DNA of 64,000 bases from Colletotrichum lupini (Eukaryota; Ascomycota; Sordariomycetes; Glomerellales; Glomerellaceae). The stretch covers positions 1,612,001 to 1,676,000 of the forward strand of contig NC_064672.1 in the NCBI RefSeq assembly GCF_023278565.1, read 5' to 3'. The notes beneath the pieces were generated by a model. It did not search any database. It saw nothing but the letters and a program-made list of their open reading frames with translations, and was not told the DNA's origin. The first letter of the stretch is position 1. Every line of letters starts with the position of its first letter. Positions 43,992-57,345 of the stretch are shown here, in pieces. Position numbers and translations under genes: made by a program.

Positions 43992-46900
43992 ATGAATCAT
44001 GACAGTAAATCTGATTTCAAGCTTCAGTATCAGATTGCATTGTCTGAATTTGTTGAAATACGACGGGAGGAGACGAGAACCTCTGCATGTAAGCAAAAGT
44101 TTGTACTTGTAGACAATGTCACCAAAAGGTTGAAGAGTCGTTCTGCCACCTGTTCCACTCAGTACGACAACAATCTCGACAGATTACAGCGCACCGCATA
44201 CCTCCAGTATGAACTTGAGCCGCCTCAAATGCGAGCGCAGCATTATGAGGAAGACGAGTATCTCGCCATATTCTACACCTTACTCGACATTCAAGCGCCG
44301 TCGCTTATAAACCTTTTCCGCGATAATGGACTCAACAAGCTTCCGATCGAACTCACATACCTGAAGAAGTGCATCAAGCCCCCACCGAAACCTCGATTTC
44401 ATGATTTTCACGAGCGATTCTATAAAACGCAATTCGACTGGTGTCCGATACGATTTGACATGGGCATGCGTCAAGTCTATCGCGATGCAGTCAGTCCACT
44501 CTCGCGCAAGGAGAAGATCACGCCGTATCGTGAGGGCAAGGGACCAAAAGAGAACAACGCCACTCTGTATGCGATCGACGTTCCAGAAGAACTCGTTGGC
44601 CGGCAGCTACGGGAGAAAATGGCATCAGCCAAGATTGAAAGACAAGGGGAGGGGAGAAATGGTAAGGGTCTAGTAAGTCTTCTCCCAAGCATCTCTTGAA
44701 AAGGAATAACAACTGACAAAACATCCATCATAGACATATCGCTTCGCTTTAAAACAATTCAGGCCACACAAGCATGAGCACTTCCTCAATGAGATCAAGA
44801 TGTTCAGCAATCTTGAACATGAGGAAGGAATGATACAATACATCGGATGGTTCGGGAGTTTCGAACTTGGCGATGACGGTGCCAAACAAGAATACTTCAA
44901 TATTGTTCTAGAGCTCGCCGACTTCGACTTCTATGAGGCAATGATGAGGCTATCACCGCCAATATCCTCAGAAGAAATTCACGGCTTCTGGGAGTCTATG
45001 TTTGAGATCTCGAAGACACTGGCATCTATCCACACAATCACGATCGCTGGCATGAAATATTGGACGTAAGTTAACGTCTACGAGGGGTTTATGGCCAAAG
45101 CTAAATGCTCTCTCCTAGATGGCACGGAGATATCAAGCCAGAGAACATTCTGAGAGTCAATGATCGCTTCAAACTAGCCGATCCTGGTGAAGCAAGCATG
45201 TTGCTCAAAAATTCCGCAACACCGTACCTACCGCCGTCAAAATCATTGGGGGGAACAAGAACTTATGGTGAGTCCGCCAGCCACATGATCAGGAAACAAC
45301 TAGTTGACCAAATTTATGATCAGCGGCACCTGAAAAGACAGCTTATCTAGATGATATCAGCACCAAGAGGCCGAAAGTCACTCCAGAAAGTGATGTGTGG
45401 TCTCTTGGGTGCGTCTTATCAATTGCTGCGACCTATGTTGTTCTTGGGACTCAAGGAGTCCTGATCTACCAACGGCTCCGTCGTCAGGACACTCAGAATG
45501 CCAGGGGGAGAATGAGTGACGCATTCCATGACGGCGAGCAAGTCCTACCTGAGGTTCTTCATTGGCACCAGTATCTGCGCGAAGCAGCCAGAAGGACAGA
45601 CCCGTACACGTCCGCCATCTTGGACATGGTCGATGGCCACATGCTTGTGCCCGGAGATAGGCGGGAAACTGCGAAGAAAGTTTGCAGCAGCTTCAAAAGC
45701 ATTATCGCGAAGAATGATACCCGCCCTTCCAAAGTCCCTCCTGGCTTGCAACATATGCTTCAAAGCATTGAACTCGAGGTTGAACGTTCTTCGGAACATA
45801 AGTCTGGAATCAAGAGAGTTGACTCAGACGATATCACAAAACCGATGGAACGGTTTGACTTGCCCTTACCTGAGATTGAGTTTGAGAGTCAGAAGAAGTT
45901 GTTGGATCAAGCCATCCAGCCAACAGCGCAACGGCCACGCACGATGCGTGGATCCCCCACCCAGTCACCACATCAATCGGTGAGATATCCTATGCAGAGC
46001 TTGGATAGACAAGGTAGCACGCACTCCCATAGTCATGGGTATCCAGATCCTCCACGCGGAAATTCGGCAATCTCATCCTCAAGCCAGCCAGTCAGCGCTC
46101 ACCCGACCTCATTGAACCCGAAACCTCCGAGTCACCGATCAAGAAGTCCGATACGACGTGAGCCTGTCAAGGCTTCTCAAGTCAAACAAGAGCTGAAGAA
46201 AGTAGGACTCAGTTTCAAACCGTCGCCCAAGAGTCTCAGTTCCCTCATTCAGCGACAAAAGACTTCCGTAAAAGGGAAAACCTCCAACAGTAAGGAGAGC
46301 CTAGATGCTTTGACTGAACTGGACTCTCGTCTGGAGGAGGAGTACAAGGGGCGTGATATCGTGAGTACATCAAACGTTGTTTGAAAACCCTGTAGGCTAA
46401 AAGTAACAGGTCTTCCTCGTGGACAATGGCACTACCATGCGGAAATGGTGGTCTTCAGTCATCGACTTACTGGAGGTCATGGTATGGAGGGCGCTGGCGT
46501 ATGATGACGACGGGATGGAGATGTACTTCACAAACCCCGACACGAATCCAAAGGCCACCGTCAGGGGTAGCAAGTCCCAGTCGGTAAGATCTTTCACCAA
46601 GGCGCTGGACCTTGCAGAGCCTGCAGCAGCCACTTCGCAGACGTCTGTCGAGACCACCATTATCCCCGAGCTCGAGCGGATCATCAACGACTACACACGA
46701 GCAAAGACCTCAAAGTACGAACCACGCAAAAAGACCATCATTGTGTTGACTGATGGCATCTGGAGGGGCATGCATGATGAATACACCGTCGACACGTATC
46801 TCCGATCGACTTTCCATTGTCTGAGAGATCTGCATGGCGACCTGACGTACATTCATCCTGACCAGCCACATAGTCGAAAGGACGTGTCAGAGATCAGACC

Positions 46901-47601
46901 TGTGACAATTCAGTTTGTTCAGTTCGGCGATGACAAGGAAGCGAGAGAGCGACTCCGGCGCCTCGACGACGACCTGGCTAAATATGGCTGCCCGTAAGTA
47001 CCTCTTTCAACTTCCCTGTAGTATCTTTAGCGATTGGAATAATCTAATGCCAATTAGCGACCTAATCGATACGGAACACGCTGAAGGCGATCTATACAAA
47101 ATGTTCCTGGGAAGCCTATGCCCAGACATTGATCGCACTTTAAGATACAGCATCGGACCCCAGTCTCCATCTTCAATTCCCCACGTCCCGCCGGGGCAAG
47201 GCTCCGGTACATCCACCAACGTTCTCAGTCTCCGGACGAACACGTTGAATCAACCTCCGCAAGAACCATATAGCCTAGCACCTCTACAGACATCGCCTTT
47301 AGCAATAACACCAGTCGATTTCTCCGTGAATCATCACGGAGCGTTCATGCCAACTACGCCAAACTACGAGCTTCCTGCCTCTTCACATGACGGCCCGTCT
47401 CACGCCGTGTCTCCCATGTCACCTCAGTCTTCTCCCCCGCAAAGAGATACCAGGTGGCAAGTCGCCGGCCCATCGTCGGAGAATGCATCACCGTCGTGGC
47501 CAACAGTGGAATCGAGTTCGTCCAGCGGGCAGCATGAGCAGACGCCCCGATCACCGGCAGCTGCCTCACCAATCCAGTACTACAGACATCCGTACAATTA
47601 G
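43992..47601 (+). CDS. Protein kinase fused to a von Willebrand factor A domain
   Basis: Six exons (43992-44672, 44734-45065, 45119-45267, 45324-46360, 46410-46993, 47058-47601) join in phase and give 1108 aa. Residues 1-210 form an N-terminal region seen in fungal-specific kinases (DEYLAIFYTLLDI, then RFYKTQFDWCPI). The kinase domain follows: glycine loop GEGRNG near 219-224, ATP-binding Lys234 (FALK), catalytic loop HGDIKPEN with Asp342, Lys344 and Asn347, DPG in place of DFG at 359-361, APE ending at Glu391 and the DVWSLGCVL helix. All catalytic residues are present, so it is probably active. A Ser/Pro-rich linker with basic patches (about 560-720) leads to a vWA domain: VFLVDNGTT (734-742) is a variant MIDAS start, and IIVLTDG (Asp848) its second strand. 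The tail after about 960 is Ser/Pro-rich and disordered. Partners and substrates are unknown. All introns are 49-64 nt. Confidence 0.85.
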
Positions 47602-49129
47602 TGTGTTTTTTTTGCGTCGCAATGCTTTAGTGACGCCTTAGATCGAAAGAAGCACTCATTTCTAAAGAACTTTGGTGGTTTAATGTTCTTCATACTAGGG
47701 TTCATGTATTTTCGTGCGGTGTAAGGAGTTCCAAGGCGGCGTATGATGTTCTCCTTTCAGCGGTTAGAGATGGGTTTCGGTTAACGACAGTGATAATGAA
47801 ATGTAATGACGCCTCGTCTGTCATGGTTATATAGAAGTCGAACAGCCATTACGACAGTATTCCTAGAGATTCGAGATTCGCAGGCCTTTCCTGCAATGCC
47901 TTCACTGTCACCCATGGATTGAGATGATCGCATCCCCGCAATCTGACTCGATCTGTTACCAACCGGAATCAGGATCAATCTGGGTCAATGAGCCCCCTCC
48001 TGACGTGGAATATGAAAGCCCCAAGGCCCGCATAGAGCGGACTAAGCAACATTTTCCGGCGCAAGGCTCAAGACCATCCTATTTCGGCAAATGATTGTAT
48101 CACGTATTGACAGTAGGTTATGAGGGAAAAGGTGACGAACACCTAGTTTACTTGTTTCGTGCTATACACCCCAGTGGAACATTTGCCACATGTTCTCCGT
48201 ATTCCTGAACCCATCCAACGCAAGCGCGTGCTGTGCGTCTTGAACCCAACCTGCCATCCAACCCATGTATATACATGTCTACGGGACGAAGCCTTTCGTC
48301 TTCCCCGAAAGCGTGAACAGCCTTTCCCAAGTCCCCAACACCTTGCAAGAAATACCAGTATTGTGAATTCCAAAAATAAAAGGAAGAAAACTCTCCTTGC
48401 GGAGAGGGAGACAACGCCTGTGTACCATATCGGGATCGGTGGAGCGACGGTTGCCATTCCGCTCGCCTCCCACCACCCCTTTTGATCCATCCGCTGGAAA
48501 CTGTTTTAGTCGTCCAGAAACGTGGCCGTTTGTGTGTGTATATATACAACAATGATTCCAAGGCCTCGGTTGCACCACCGAAAGGCATTCGGCTCTTGAG
48601 GCGCGAAATGCTGTCACCGCATTCCACTGAGCCATTGTGAAACGTATCTCGACCCGACCGGTTGAGAGAGATATAAATAGAGATAGGTCGATATCGAAGA
48701 GAGTCCGGAAGTGACTGAGAACCGAAAAGACGGAGCATAGAAATAAATCCGGCTGCGCGGGTGTGACCCAGCGAGTGTCTCCACTCGGCCGACGACACCG
48801 GGCAGCCGTGGTGGTACTGATCATGATGTCATGACAAAATTGCCAATGAAAGGAAAACCGTTCTCGCTTTTTTTTCGTGATTTCTTTTTTCTTGGTCGAC
48901 CCTGCGGAGGTCGCGTGGTGGAGGGCGATGTTGGGCAGAGCCGCGTCATGCAGATGGTCAACTGAAAGTCGGCCCAATGAACGCCTGAGCGCGGCCCAAC
49001 TGCCTCAGATCTCAACCCCAATCACGATTTGCGGGAAAAAGTGCGACTTGAGTGACACGATTGTGTGAAATATTCCGAAATTAAGAAAAATTAAATCCGT
49101 GAGAATTCAACAACGATCCCAATTAGTCT
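47602..49129. other. Convergent intergenic region between kinase-vWA and C2H2 genes
   Basis: 1.5 kb between two stop codons. It should hold both 3' untranslated regions. Several overlapping minus-strand open frames (48977-48148) have a random-looking composition and no motif. No RNA gene or mobile element is seen. Confidence 0.45.
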
Positions 49130-51229
49130 TTAGTAGGCGGTGTAGCATTCAAAGCCCTCCGCGACAAGCGGGTCCTGGTGGTAGTTGGTGGGTGTGACAG
49201 TGTTTGACGACGAGATGGAAAAGGCCGTCTCGTGCGACAAACCGTTGTTCATTGGCGAGTTCTGACCAAACGGGGAGAAGGCAAAGGCTTCCGACGCGGA
49301 GGAGAGCGGCATGTTGGAAACAGCCAGGTACGAGGCCTGGGTAGTGTCGATCGCCGCCAACTCAGGCATGTGGTAGGACGGCGGGAAACCCATGTCGTAG
49401 GTCATGTTCTCGCCCATGTGGCCAAGAGACAGGTCCATCGACATGGAGGGTTCGAACTGTTGGGCAGTGGCCTGAGTCTCCTCCTCATCTTCCTCTTGGG
49501 CCTCGCCCTCGGCAACCTCGTCGTCGGCAGCCACAAACACCTCTTCCATCCACTGCTTGAGCTCGTTCATGGGGGGCCAGTCGCCACCGCCCTTACCACC
49601 GCGCTTCTCCTCGTCGTCACCCCGCTTGTTCTTGCCACGGGGAGTCTTGGGCTTGAAGTGCGTGCGGCGGAGATGGGCAGCGGCGTTGTAGTAAGCGCCG
49701 TATTGCTTGCGGGCGACGCACTGCTTGCACTTGGAGAGCGGGTTGATAGCCTGAACGCCACTTTGCATGCCGACCGTGCTGGGGTCGCGGCATACAAACT
49801 TCTTGACGATGCCCTCGTGCTTAGCGTTGATGTGTCGGCGCAACTCGTGGTCGCCGCGGAAGCCATCGGGGTGATCGCTGCACATGTCGCAGAACACCTT
49901 GGGGTGCTTGGGACGGGTGTAGCTACCCTTAGAGACAGCAACCTTGCCTTCCTTCTTAGCAGAAGCTGACTGGGACTTGACAGCGTCGTGAGGCTTGGGG
50001 CAGATCTTTGTGCGGTTCGCATTTTGAATCTGCTGGAGGCGTGCTTCTTTTGCCCTGCGCTCTGTGCTTGACTTGGTTGATGCGTTGCTGGTGGCGGAAA
50101 TAGAGCGCTCCATCATCGAGGAGCCTTGGCTGAGGAACTGCTCATCAATGGGCGACTGCTGAGGATATTGAGGCGACAGGCTAGTGCCGGCGCCGACGTA
50201 GGCGAGGTAATCTGACTTATTCGGTGACGTGCCGGAGGGGACAGCGTAAACTTCCGGAGACATGAAGTCGGCAGCACCTTGGGAATGTGCCGAGTTAATT
50301 CTCGTCATACCGAATGCGCCGCTGAGTGACTGGTTGTCAAAAGAGCTGTTTTCCCTCGTAAGAGGCATGGTCTCGGCAGCCGATGTGCCAGAGCTCATGG
50401 ACGGGCAAACCGAGTTGATGAGGCTGGCCTGTGAATTCCGGCCATCGTAGGGCGTCAGGAAGTTCTGCGGCGGCGGGACCATGGCTGGAGATGGTATGCT
50501 CTCGTCTTGCGCAGCGAGGAAGTCGAGAGGGTTCATGCCGACCTCTGGGAAACCTGCGTTCTCTTCGACAGGAGAGAGACCCGAGTGGCGTTTATTTGTT
50601 GGCGATCGCTGAAGGGAGGACTCGAATAGGACATGAGGGTCATCTTGGCTCTGGTAGAAGCGGTCCATCATGGGATTGGGGTTATTTGACGTCTGGAGGG
50701 GCTGTAGAGGGCCCTTGACGACAAAAGGGATAGACTTTTCTGATCTGTTGGAAGCACTTCTAGACATGCCCGTCATGGGCGTGGCGCGGGGGTGCTGCTG
50801 GGACATGACCCTCGCGCGCTTTACGGGATGGGGCGAGTCATCACTTGTGCGCTCCTGGAAGAGAATGTTAGCACACGGACACCTGATTCACGATGGTCAC
50901 GAGCAGTGAAGATGGTGATGGGAGCTGTGGTGATGCATTACCATCATTCTTGTGGGTTGGGCAGCGTAGCCCATGTTGGACTTGCTTCTGGGTATTGTGG
51001 CCCTGCGGTTGAGCAGAGGAGCAGCATTGGGCTGTTGGTGTTGTGTGAAGGCGGCGGCGTCTACATGGTAGTCCCCTTGTGATTGGAGCAGGTTGAAATT
51101 GCTCTGGGCAGCTTGCGGTGCTACTGATGCATTTTGCTGAAGAAGAAGGTTTTGGAGATTTGCCAGCTCTTGTTGCTTCTGTTGCATCTGCCTCTGAATC
51201 TCCTGGACGTTATTGTAAGGATGGTTCAT
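49130..51229 (-). CDS. C2H2 zinc-finger transcription regulator
   Basis: Nuclear regulator. Two exons (51229-50942 and 50854-49130) join in phase 0 across an 87-nt intron and give 670 aa; the splice restores a basic ERTSDDSPHPVKRARV segment that looks like a nuclear localisation signal. The N-terminus is a Gln-rich coiled stretch (QRQMQQKQQELANLQNLLLQ). The middle is Ser/Pro-rich. A classical finger has Cys418, Cys421, His437 and His442 (FCDMC...HINAKH), followed by a second, unusual cysteine/histidine module (Cys451, Cys472, Cys475, His490, His495; KQYGAYYNAAAHLRRTHF). This pair is characteristic of a conserved filamentous-fungal C2H2 group, which I recall as the DUF7896 group, whose targets I cannot name. 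A basic linker and an acidic Glu/Asp stretch (about 540-570) follow. An 11-kb gene-free region lies upstream. Confidence 0.88.
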
Positions 51230-52242
51230 GTTGGCTCAAGTTGGCGGAGAACAGCGGGGTGATGGGCGTAGCAGCTAGGGTGGGTTGGGTATGGTGAGGA
51301 AGAGTGAAGCGTGTCGGGCTACCACTCGGTTGAGGAATTCAAGGCCGTCCGAGTCAAGACGGAGGGATAGAGTGTGGTGTTAGACGTCGGTAGTAGACGA
51401 GGTGTGATGTGACACGATGTTGCTGCAGCCTCGTTCTTCTTTCTCCAACGCATTCAAGGTCTCCCGAGTGACGAACTTGTGGAAACCGGGCGGGAAAAGT
51501 TAATTGTTTTCCTAAGAGCGAGACAAGCAAGACAAAACGCTGTTGTTTGGTTCTTGGTCTTGTCTTTCTATGGAGTATGGCTGGTGCTGCGCGGCGAAAC
51601 AATAAGACCCAGCGGGAGTCAAGATTTGTTTCCTGGTATTCGAGACTCTTTTGGTGGATTGTTGGGGGGTCTCGAAGATTTGTGCGAGCAGCAGGATTCA
51701 AGGTTGACTTGTCTTGAAGTTTGGCGAGGCGGGTTGAGGCGAGTTGATGTTCGATGGTACAGGGAAGTCTGTGGCTTCGAATAGGAAGACGATCGCAGGA
51801 GAATTCGGGAAGGCGGACGGCGAGAGGCCAGTGGTTTAAAGAAGTCGACAGGATCAGCAGCGCAACGAATGTCCAGTCATGGAAGTGAGGCTTTGCGGCG
51901 TCTCCACAGCGAGCTGGTAATGTCGGTGGAACAGGCAAGACAGAGCACGCTAGACGAGCAGGGATGGAGGATGGAGATGGATGTGAGGGTGGATGAATGA
52001 TGGTGGATGGGAAGGGGAGGGGAGGGGGGTGCGAGGATGTTGGTGTGTGGGTGGTCGTGGTGGGTGGTGGACGTGCGTTGCGTGTGTGTTGCGATGATGA
52101 TGTGGTGGTGTGCGGGATGGATGGAAGGATGGGGGTGTGGGTGTTTCTGTCCAGTGTCTTTTTGGGAAAACTGTGAGATGGTTTGGATTGGCCGAGGATT
52201 AAGCAGCATTGGGGTTGGATGGAGGGTGTGATTGAGACTGAC

Positions 52243-53466
52243 GAGTGAGAGTGAGAGTGAGAGACCGAAAAGAGTGAATTTGAGAGTGAGACTGAGAGCA
52301 AAGTACAAGTGAGTGAGTGGTGGTGGTGATGATGAGCTGGCAGTCAAGAAACAGCCGCCACTAACAAACACGGGGCAAAACACAATGACATTCACTGCTC
52401 TTTCGGTATTGCAAATGTTACTGCAGTTCCATCAATGTTACAATGGAATACATAGGTAATTGCGCTGCTCCTCTGCTGCTGGGCTGCTATTCTGCCCGGC
52501 GGTCAAAGGTGCGGTGAGAAGAAAACGACTGGAAGGGGGGTGTGGGACGAGCGGTGGGAGGGACGATCAAGACCACGAGTGGTTGATCACCGCCGGCACG
52601 ACCAAGGATGAGGGGACGACGAGAAATGGAACTCTCGACAGCACAGCACGCTGGAGGAAGACCAGCCAGCAGTGTACCGTGGGTATCCATACGAATATCC
52701 GTAGCATGGCAGAAAAGAGAGAGTAGGAGAAATACGTGGTCGGCATCGCAATTGGCGGCACAGGGCCGGCAAAGAACGAATGGAAGCGAGGAAAGAAGGT
52801 TAAAGTGGGTGCAGCCGCCCGCCCGTGGCCCCTCTCACTCTCACTCTCACGCCGGCCTCTCACTCCGCCTCTGGGTCTTTCCGTCCCCTCAGACTTCAGT
52901 GGGTTTGGAATGAGCTCAGTAGCGTGCCTCAGTGAGAGCATCACTCTCACTCTCACTCTGATTGACAACACGTGGACCACTTTACAGATGAAAAGCTGCT
53001 CTGCGACTGGATGGAAATTCATACAATTGCATTCACTCCCCAGGGGAACTGAGAGCCGTTTGTCTCCACTGAGCAAGTAGAAAGAAAATAAAAAGGCGTA
53101 GTGTAAAGGTAAACACGCAATATGAAAAAGGGCTGACTGGGATCTGCCCGTCAACACATCCGGCCGAACGAAGCGTCGTCGCACACGGCGTTTCCAGTTT
53201 CTCCCCAATCTGTCTGTGGCTCTCTCTCTCACACACACTGAACACACCCAGCGGCTCCTGAGAACGTGCCTCCCTCCAACCGCATCTCGGCTTCGGTGAC
53301 GACTTGTCCCAGTTTCCAGTGGTATTTTTGGGAGGTGTGGGTGTAAGTGCTGGTCACCAGGGGGCGTGTGGGCACCGAACACGTCTGCTAGCGCGTGTGA
53401 GGCAGGGGTATGACGCCTAATCATCTCTCCTCTCATTGATGCTCGCCGAGTCACTCTCACTCTCAA
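52243..53466. repeat. Dispersed TCACTC/GAGTGA microsatellite clusters
   Basis: Runs of the hexamer lie at 52243-52264 and 52279-52300 (as GAGTGA on the plus strand) and at 52831-52866, 52941-52960 and 53451-53466 (as TCACTC on the plus strand). The strand preference switches between 52300 and 52831. Confidence 0.75.
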
Positions 53467-56400
53467 TCAGGTCTCTCTCACTATGGCTAGTGGTCACTCA
53501 CTCTGGGTATCTCCATCTCCATCACGTTCTCTGGCATTCCCTATTCTGATACCGAGGGATAGGTAGAGAGAATTGAACTGGGCAGCAACCTTCTCCAACT
53601 CTTTGCCCGGCTGGCTGCCGTCCAGCTCACCCACGGACCTCTCCTGCTCACACCTCCGACGCGGAACACAACATTGGAATATACCACCCTCATTCTAAGC
53701 TACGAGGATGAGCAAGATGAAGTCGTATTCAGCAACTCCCAGTTGGGCACTCTTCATCTTGAATCTTGTCCGTATCGAGACTGGCCCTGAACCCACGGCT
53801 CAGGAACCTTGCTCTTAGCTTGGGCTATCACGGCTCTTCTAGACCTCTTGCGCGCGCCTGTCTAGCACCTACTAGGCCCCGTAGCTGGGCAGCTGTCTGT
53901 CATTGTCAATCTTGGGCCCCGGGGGCGGCGCGACCTTAATCTTGAGCCCTTACCAAACCCAGCCTGGTGCTGGCCATAACGTTCCCTAGTGCTGGCTATC
54001 ATGACCTGACCTTCATCAAAAAGTGCCACTGTCCGAGGGCAAACTCATATTAACAAGGTCCCCCAAATTTCACTACCGCCAGGCGCCAGCAGCACCAAGC
54101 AACAAAGCACGACACGACGCAACTTTGGGGTTCGGGCCGCCGTGCTGTATGTCTGTCACATTGAGAGGAACCTGGCCAAGAAAAACGTGGACAGCCGCAG
54201 TCTGGCCGGGCCTGAAAGGCAACTCAAAAAAGCCCGGCCGTCGGTCTGAGAGCTACCTCACAGTACCCTCGTCCCCTTGATATTCGGCGCCTCTCCACTA
54301 GGTAGTGACCACCTCACTGTTAGTAATTATACGGATTCCGCAAGAAACCTGGCAGAATGGGCCGACATCGTGATCGTCCCGAACTTTCACAAACCAGGCC
54401 CACCTTTGCGGATCCTCCTCGTTGCGGTAAAACGAGATCGCGATGCGATGGAGATATGCTATGCTCTGCCATGACTTGTTGTTGGTGTCTCTTTTTTGGA
54501 ATTGGCCCATTATCGTCTCTCAACACCATATGCCGTCCAAGCAACCGGATCCAAACACACCTCACCTCAACCCTTCCGATGCCGTCTCTTGTTGCAAACA
54601 CCGCGCGTCCATTTCGCATCCATATGACAATCCGAGCCGATATGAATGACTCTTGTTGACTCTGCTCATCATGCTTGACTTTAATCCGTGCCCGTGGCTT
54701 TGATAGAACCCCTCTTCTTGAGAAAGAAGCACCAGAAGAACGATTAATGCCGCGACTTATCCTAAGACGGTGACCATCGCGCGCAACTGTGCGCAAGCAG
54801 AAAAAGAGAATGCGCACGAAGCAGCAGCTTAGCCGCTTCAAACGGTCGTTCGGCAACAAACACCCACCATCATCACCAACACACACACCATTGATGAAGG
54901 CCCCGCATAGCGATTGCATGAAGATCGTCCGCAAAAATAAACAGACCAGACCACGATCAAACCAGACCAGCCAAACTATGCTCTTGCGAAAACGGGCACA
55001 AGTTGCCCTTCTTCCTTTTGTCACACCCCGTTTACTTCGGTGGGATGCGTGGCTTCGGGAGGGGAGGGGAGCGAGAGGTCTTACCGCAAAGCGCGCCGTT
55101 TTGAACCGCTTCTTCACACCAAGTTCCAACCGCTTCTCTCCCCGTCACGCCCGTCTGACAAGAACATGACTCGTTCCTGGCGCCATTGACCGTTAGGCTT
55201 TCTCTCATGCGGTTGCGGCAGCCGCTAGAGCTGACAGCCCATACAGCCCACGGCAACCCGAGAGCCAAAAAAGGTAAAACAAGAAAAGTCAACCATTCTT
55301 TTTGAGTTTCCATGTTAAGTTCCCGCGTCGGGCTTGTTCAACGGGACCAAGAAACCTATTGGACGGGTTGAGATCGTTATCAAGCCTGACGGATACCATC
55401 ATCATGACTTGTCCGGTTGTAATAGCCGCAAATGAAGGGAAAATGGTAGAGCAACTCTATTTCGTCTGGACTTCTGTAACCCTTTCCCCTCATGTATTCG
55501 CGTCCTTCCTCGTCCTTAATTACCCTTTTTAATATCAACATAGCTTCAAGTTCGTTCATGCAAAGCTTCCCTTAGCTCCCCTTCAACACACATACACCAC
55601 CCCATTCTCACGACTCTCACAACTTTTCACGCGTCAGTCAACCGCGAGCTTCCACTGCTCCTCTTCATCTCACACATAAGCGAATGGGTCAAAGAGTGAA
55701 TTGGCTTTTGCTTGTCTTTCGGGACGAGATCGGGATGAGGGGGGGCGGAAACTTCTTTTCCCATTTCCCCTTCCTGCCTTTGCTTGACACAACCTAGATC
55801 CTTGGGTTTTCATCTCATTTCTCGGATCATAAATTTCTCTGCTGATTTTCTTCTCAACGGTCCAAACTTCACGCACTAAGACGGTAGGCCATCCATGAAG
55901 AGTGGGCGATAATTACTCCGTTATTAATGACGATGCGATGAAAAAAAATGTCCATGAGGGAGACTTGTAAGATCTTCAATGACGGAACGTGTCACACGTT
56001 AGACAAAACCGAGCGCTTAGTAGTAAGTACATGCGTACGGAACCAAGAAGAATTCCAATGCAGGCACTTACACGTTTACTGAACCAAACAACGATTCAAT
56101 CCTCTCCTAATTAGTAGAGTGCAAGACATCCCAAAACACGTTCTTACGCAGGGGGGGCCCGAGGTTTTGTCGAACAGAGCCCATGCCTGGCGACCTAATC
56201 TGCTTGATCTCCAAGTCTGGACCAGGGACGGGGGGATCGGAAGAGACTCCGGGAATGCATTCCCCCAAGACAACCATTACCAAGACTCACTCAACACGCA
56301 GCAGAACGCGGGATGTTTGATGCACCACCACCCCAAGAGAAAAAGCAAAATTACAATATGACGGCAGTGGGTTTTTTTGCATGTTGCTTGGAATTCCCGA

Positions 56401-57311
56401 CTCAAGGGGGCACGGCGGGGGCGTGGTATCTTAGTGCAATGCTTGCTCAGCCCGAGGAATAAGAAACTCCAACAGAGACAAATTCGTCATTGTAGGTCGA
56501 CACTTGTGACGTTGGAGGGCACAGGCGGGCAGATCACCACATCCTTCGGGCCCTTTTAGGCTTCATCCATCCACGCATCTTGTTGCGCACCGACATGCGG
56601 CTTGCCGTGGGCCCACGGGCACTTACAGATGGAGATGACAGAGACAAGAGGAAAAGAGCTGAATGTGAGATGTCCATTTCCCAAGCCAAGCCATGTCACC
56701 CCATGCCTCGGCGCACCCACGGACGCAACCTCCTTCATGATGTTCAGGCACGATATCCCATCACGGGCATGTCTTCCTAGCCTCCCTCTCTGGTGTGGTG
56801 AGTCTTTACGTGCTTGCCACGGCCAAGGAGATCGCATTTTGATGGGCAACCATCGCCAACGACACATTAAAAGTGCCTCCTCTCAAAGCGGCAATGATAT
56901 GACAAGCTCTGGATCTGGACCCCAGACGCCCGGATGCTGGCTGACCACCACTACTTTAGTCCGCCGGCCGTTGCCTTTGTATCACATCACGTTGAAATCC
57001 CATTTGATGGAATTTACAAAGATGCAAGTAGGAAAGCAAAACATTGCAAGATCTAGCAAAGTCGAAAAAAACGCCTAATCAGTAGAATACGGGCTGTCGA
57101 GCGTTGGCTTGCATGCGGCTTGCAGACTCGTGTGAGAGACAGCCAATGCTGTAACGACCACGCCGCGGCCCTGGGCACATCACATTCCATCAGCCCAATC
57201 CCCATCCCATGCACAGCACCCACAAAGTGACGCCGGCAGAATCTGTCTCTTGTGTTGTTGTTGACGATACGGGTGACGGTCAGTGGACGCATCTCATCCC
57301 CTTCCGCATCC

Positions 57312-57345
57312 CAGTGGCATCGAGTGGCATCTGGTGGCATCCAAT
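57312..57345 (+). repeat. Three short GTGGCATC tandem units
   Basis: Three GTGGCATC copies, each followed by a two-base spacer, occur in a row inside the gene-poor stretch. Related GGCATCC sequence recurs near 57568. Confidence 0.6.

Noticed and set aside
48148..48977. Overlapping minus-strand open frames of 115-232 codons
   Set aside because: Random-looking composition, no motif, located between two convergent stop codons where untranslated regions are expected.
52567..53466. 299-codon minus-strand open frame
   Set aside because: Includes microsatellite-encoded repeats and shows no domain; overlaps similar frames on the other strand.
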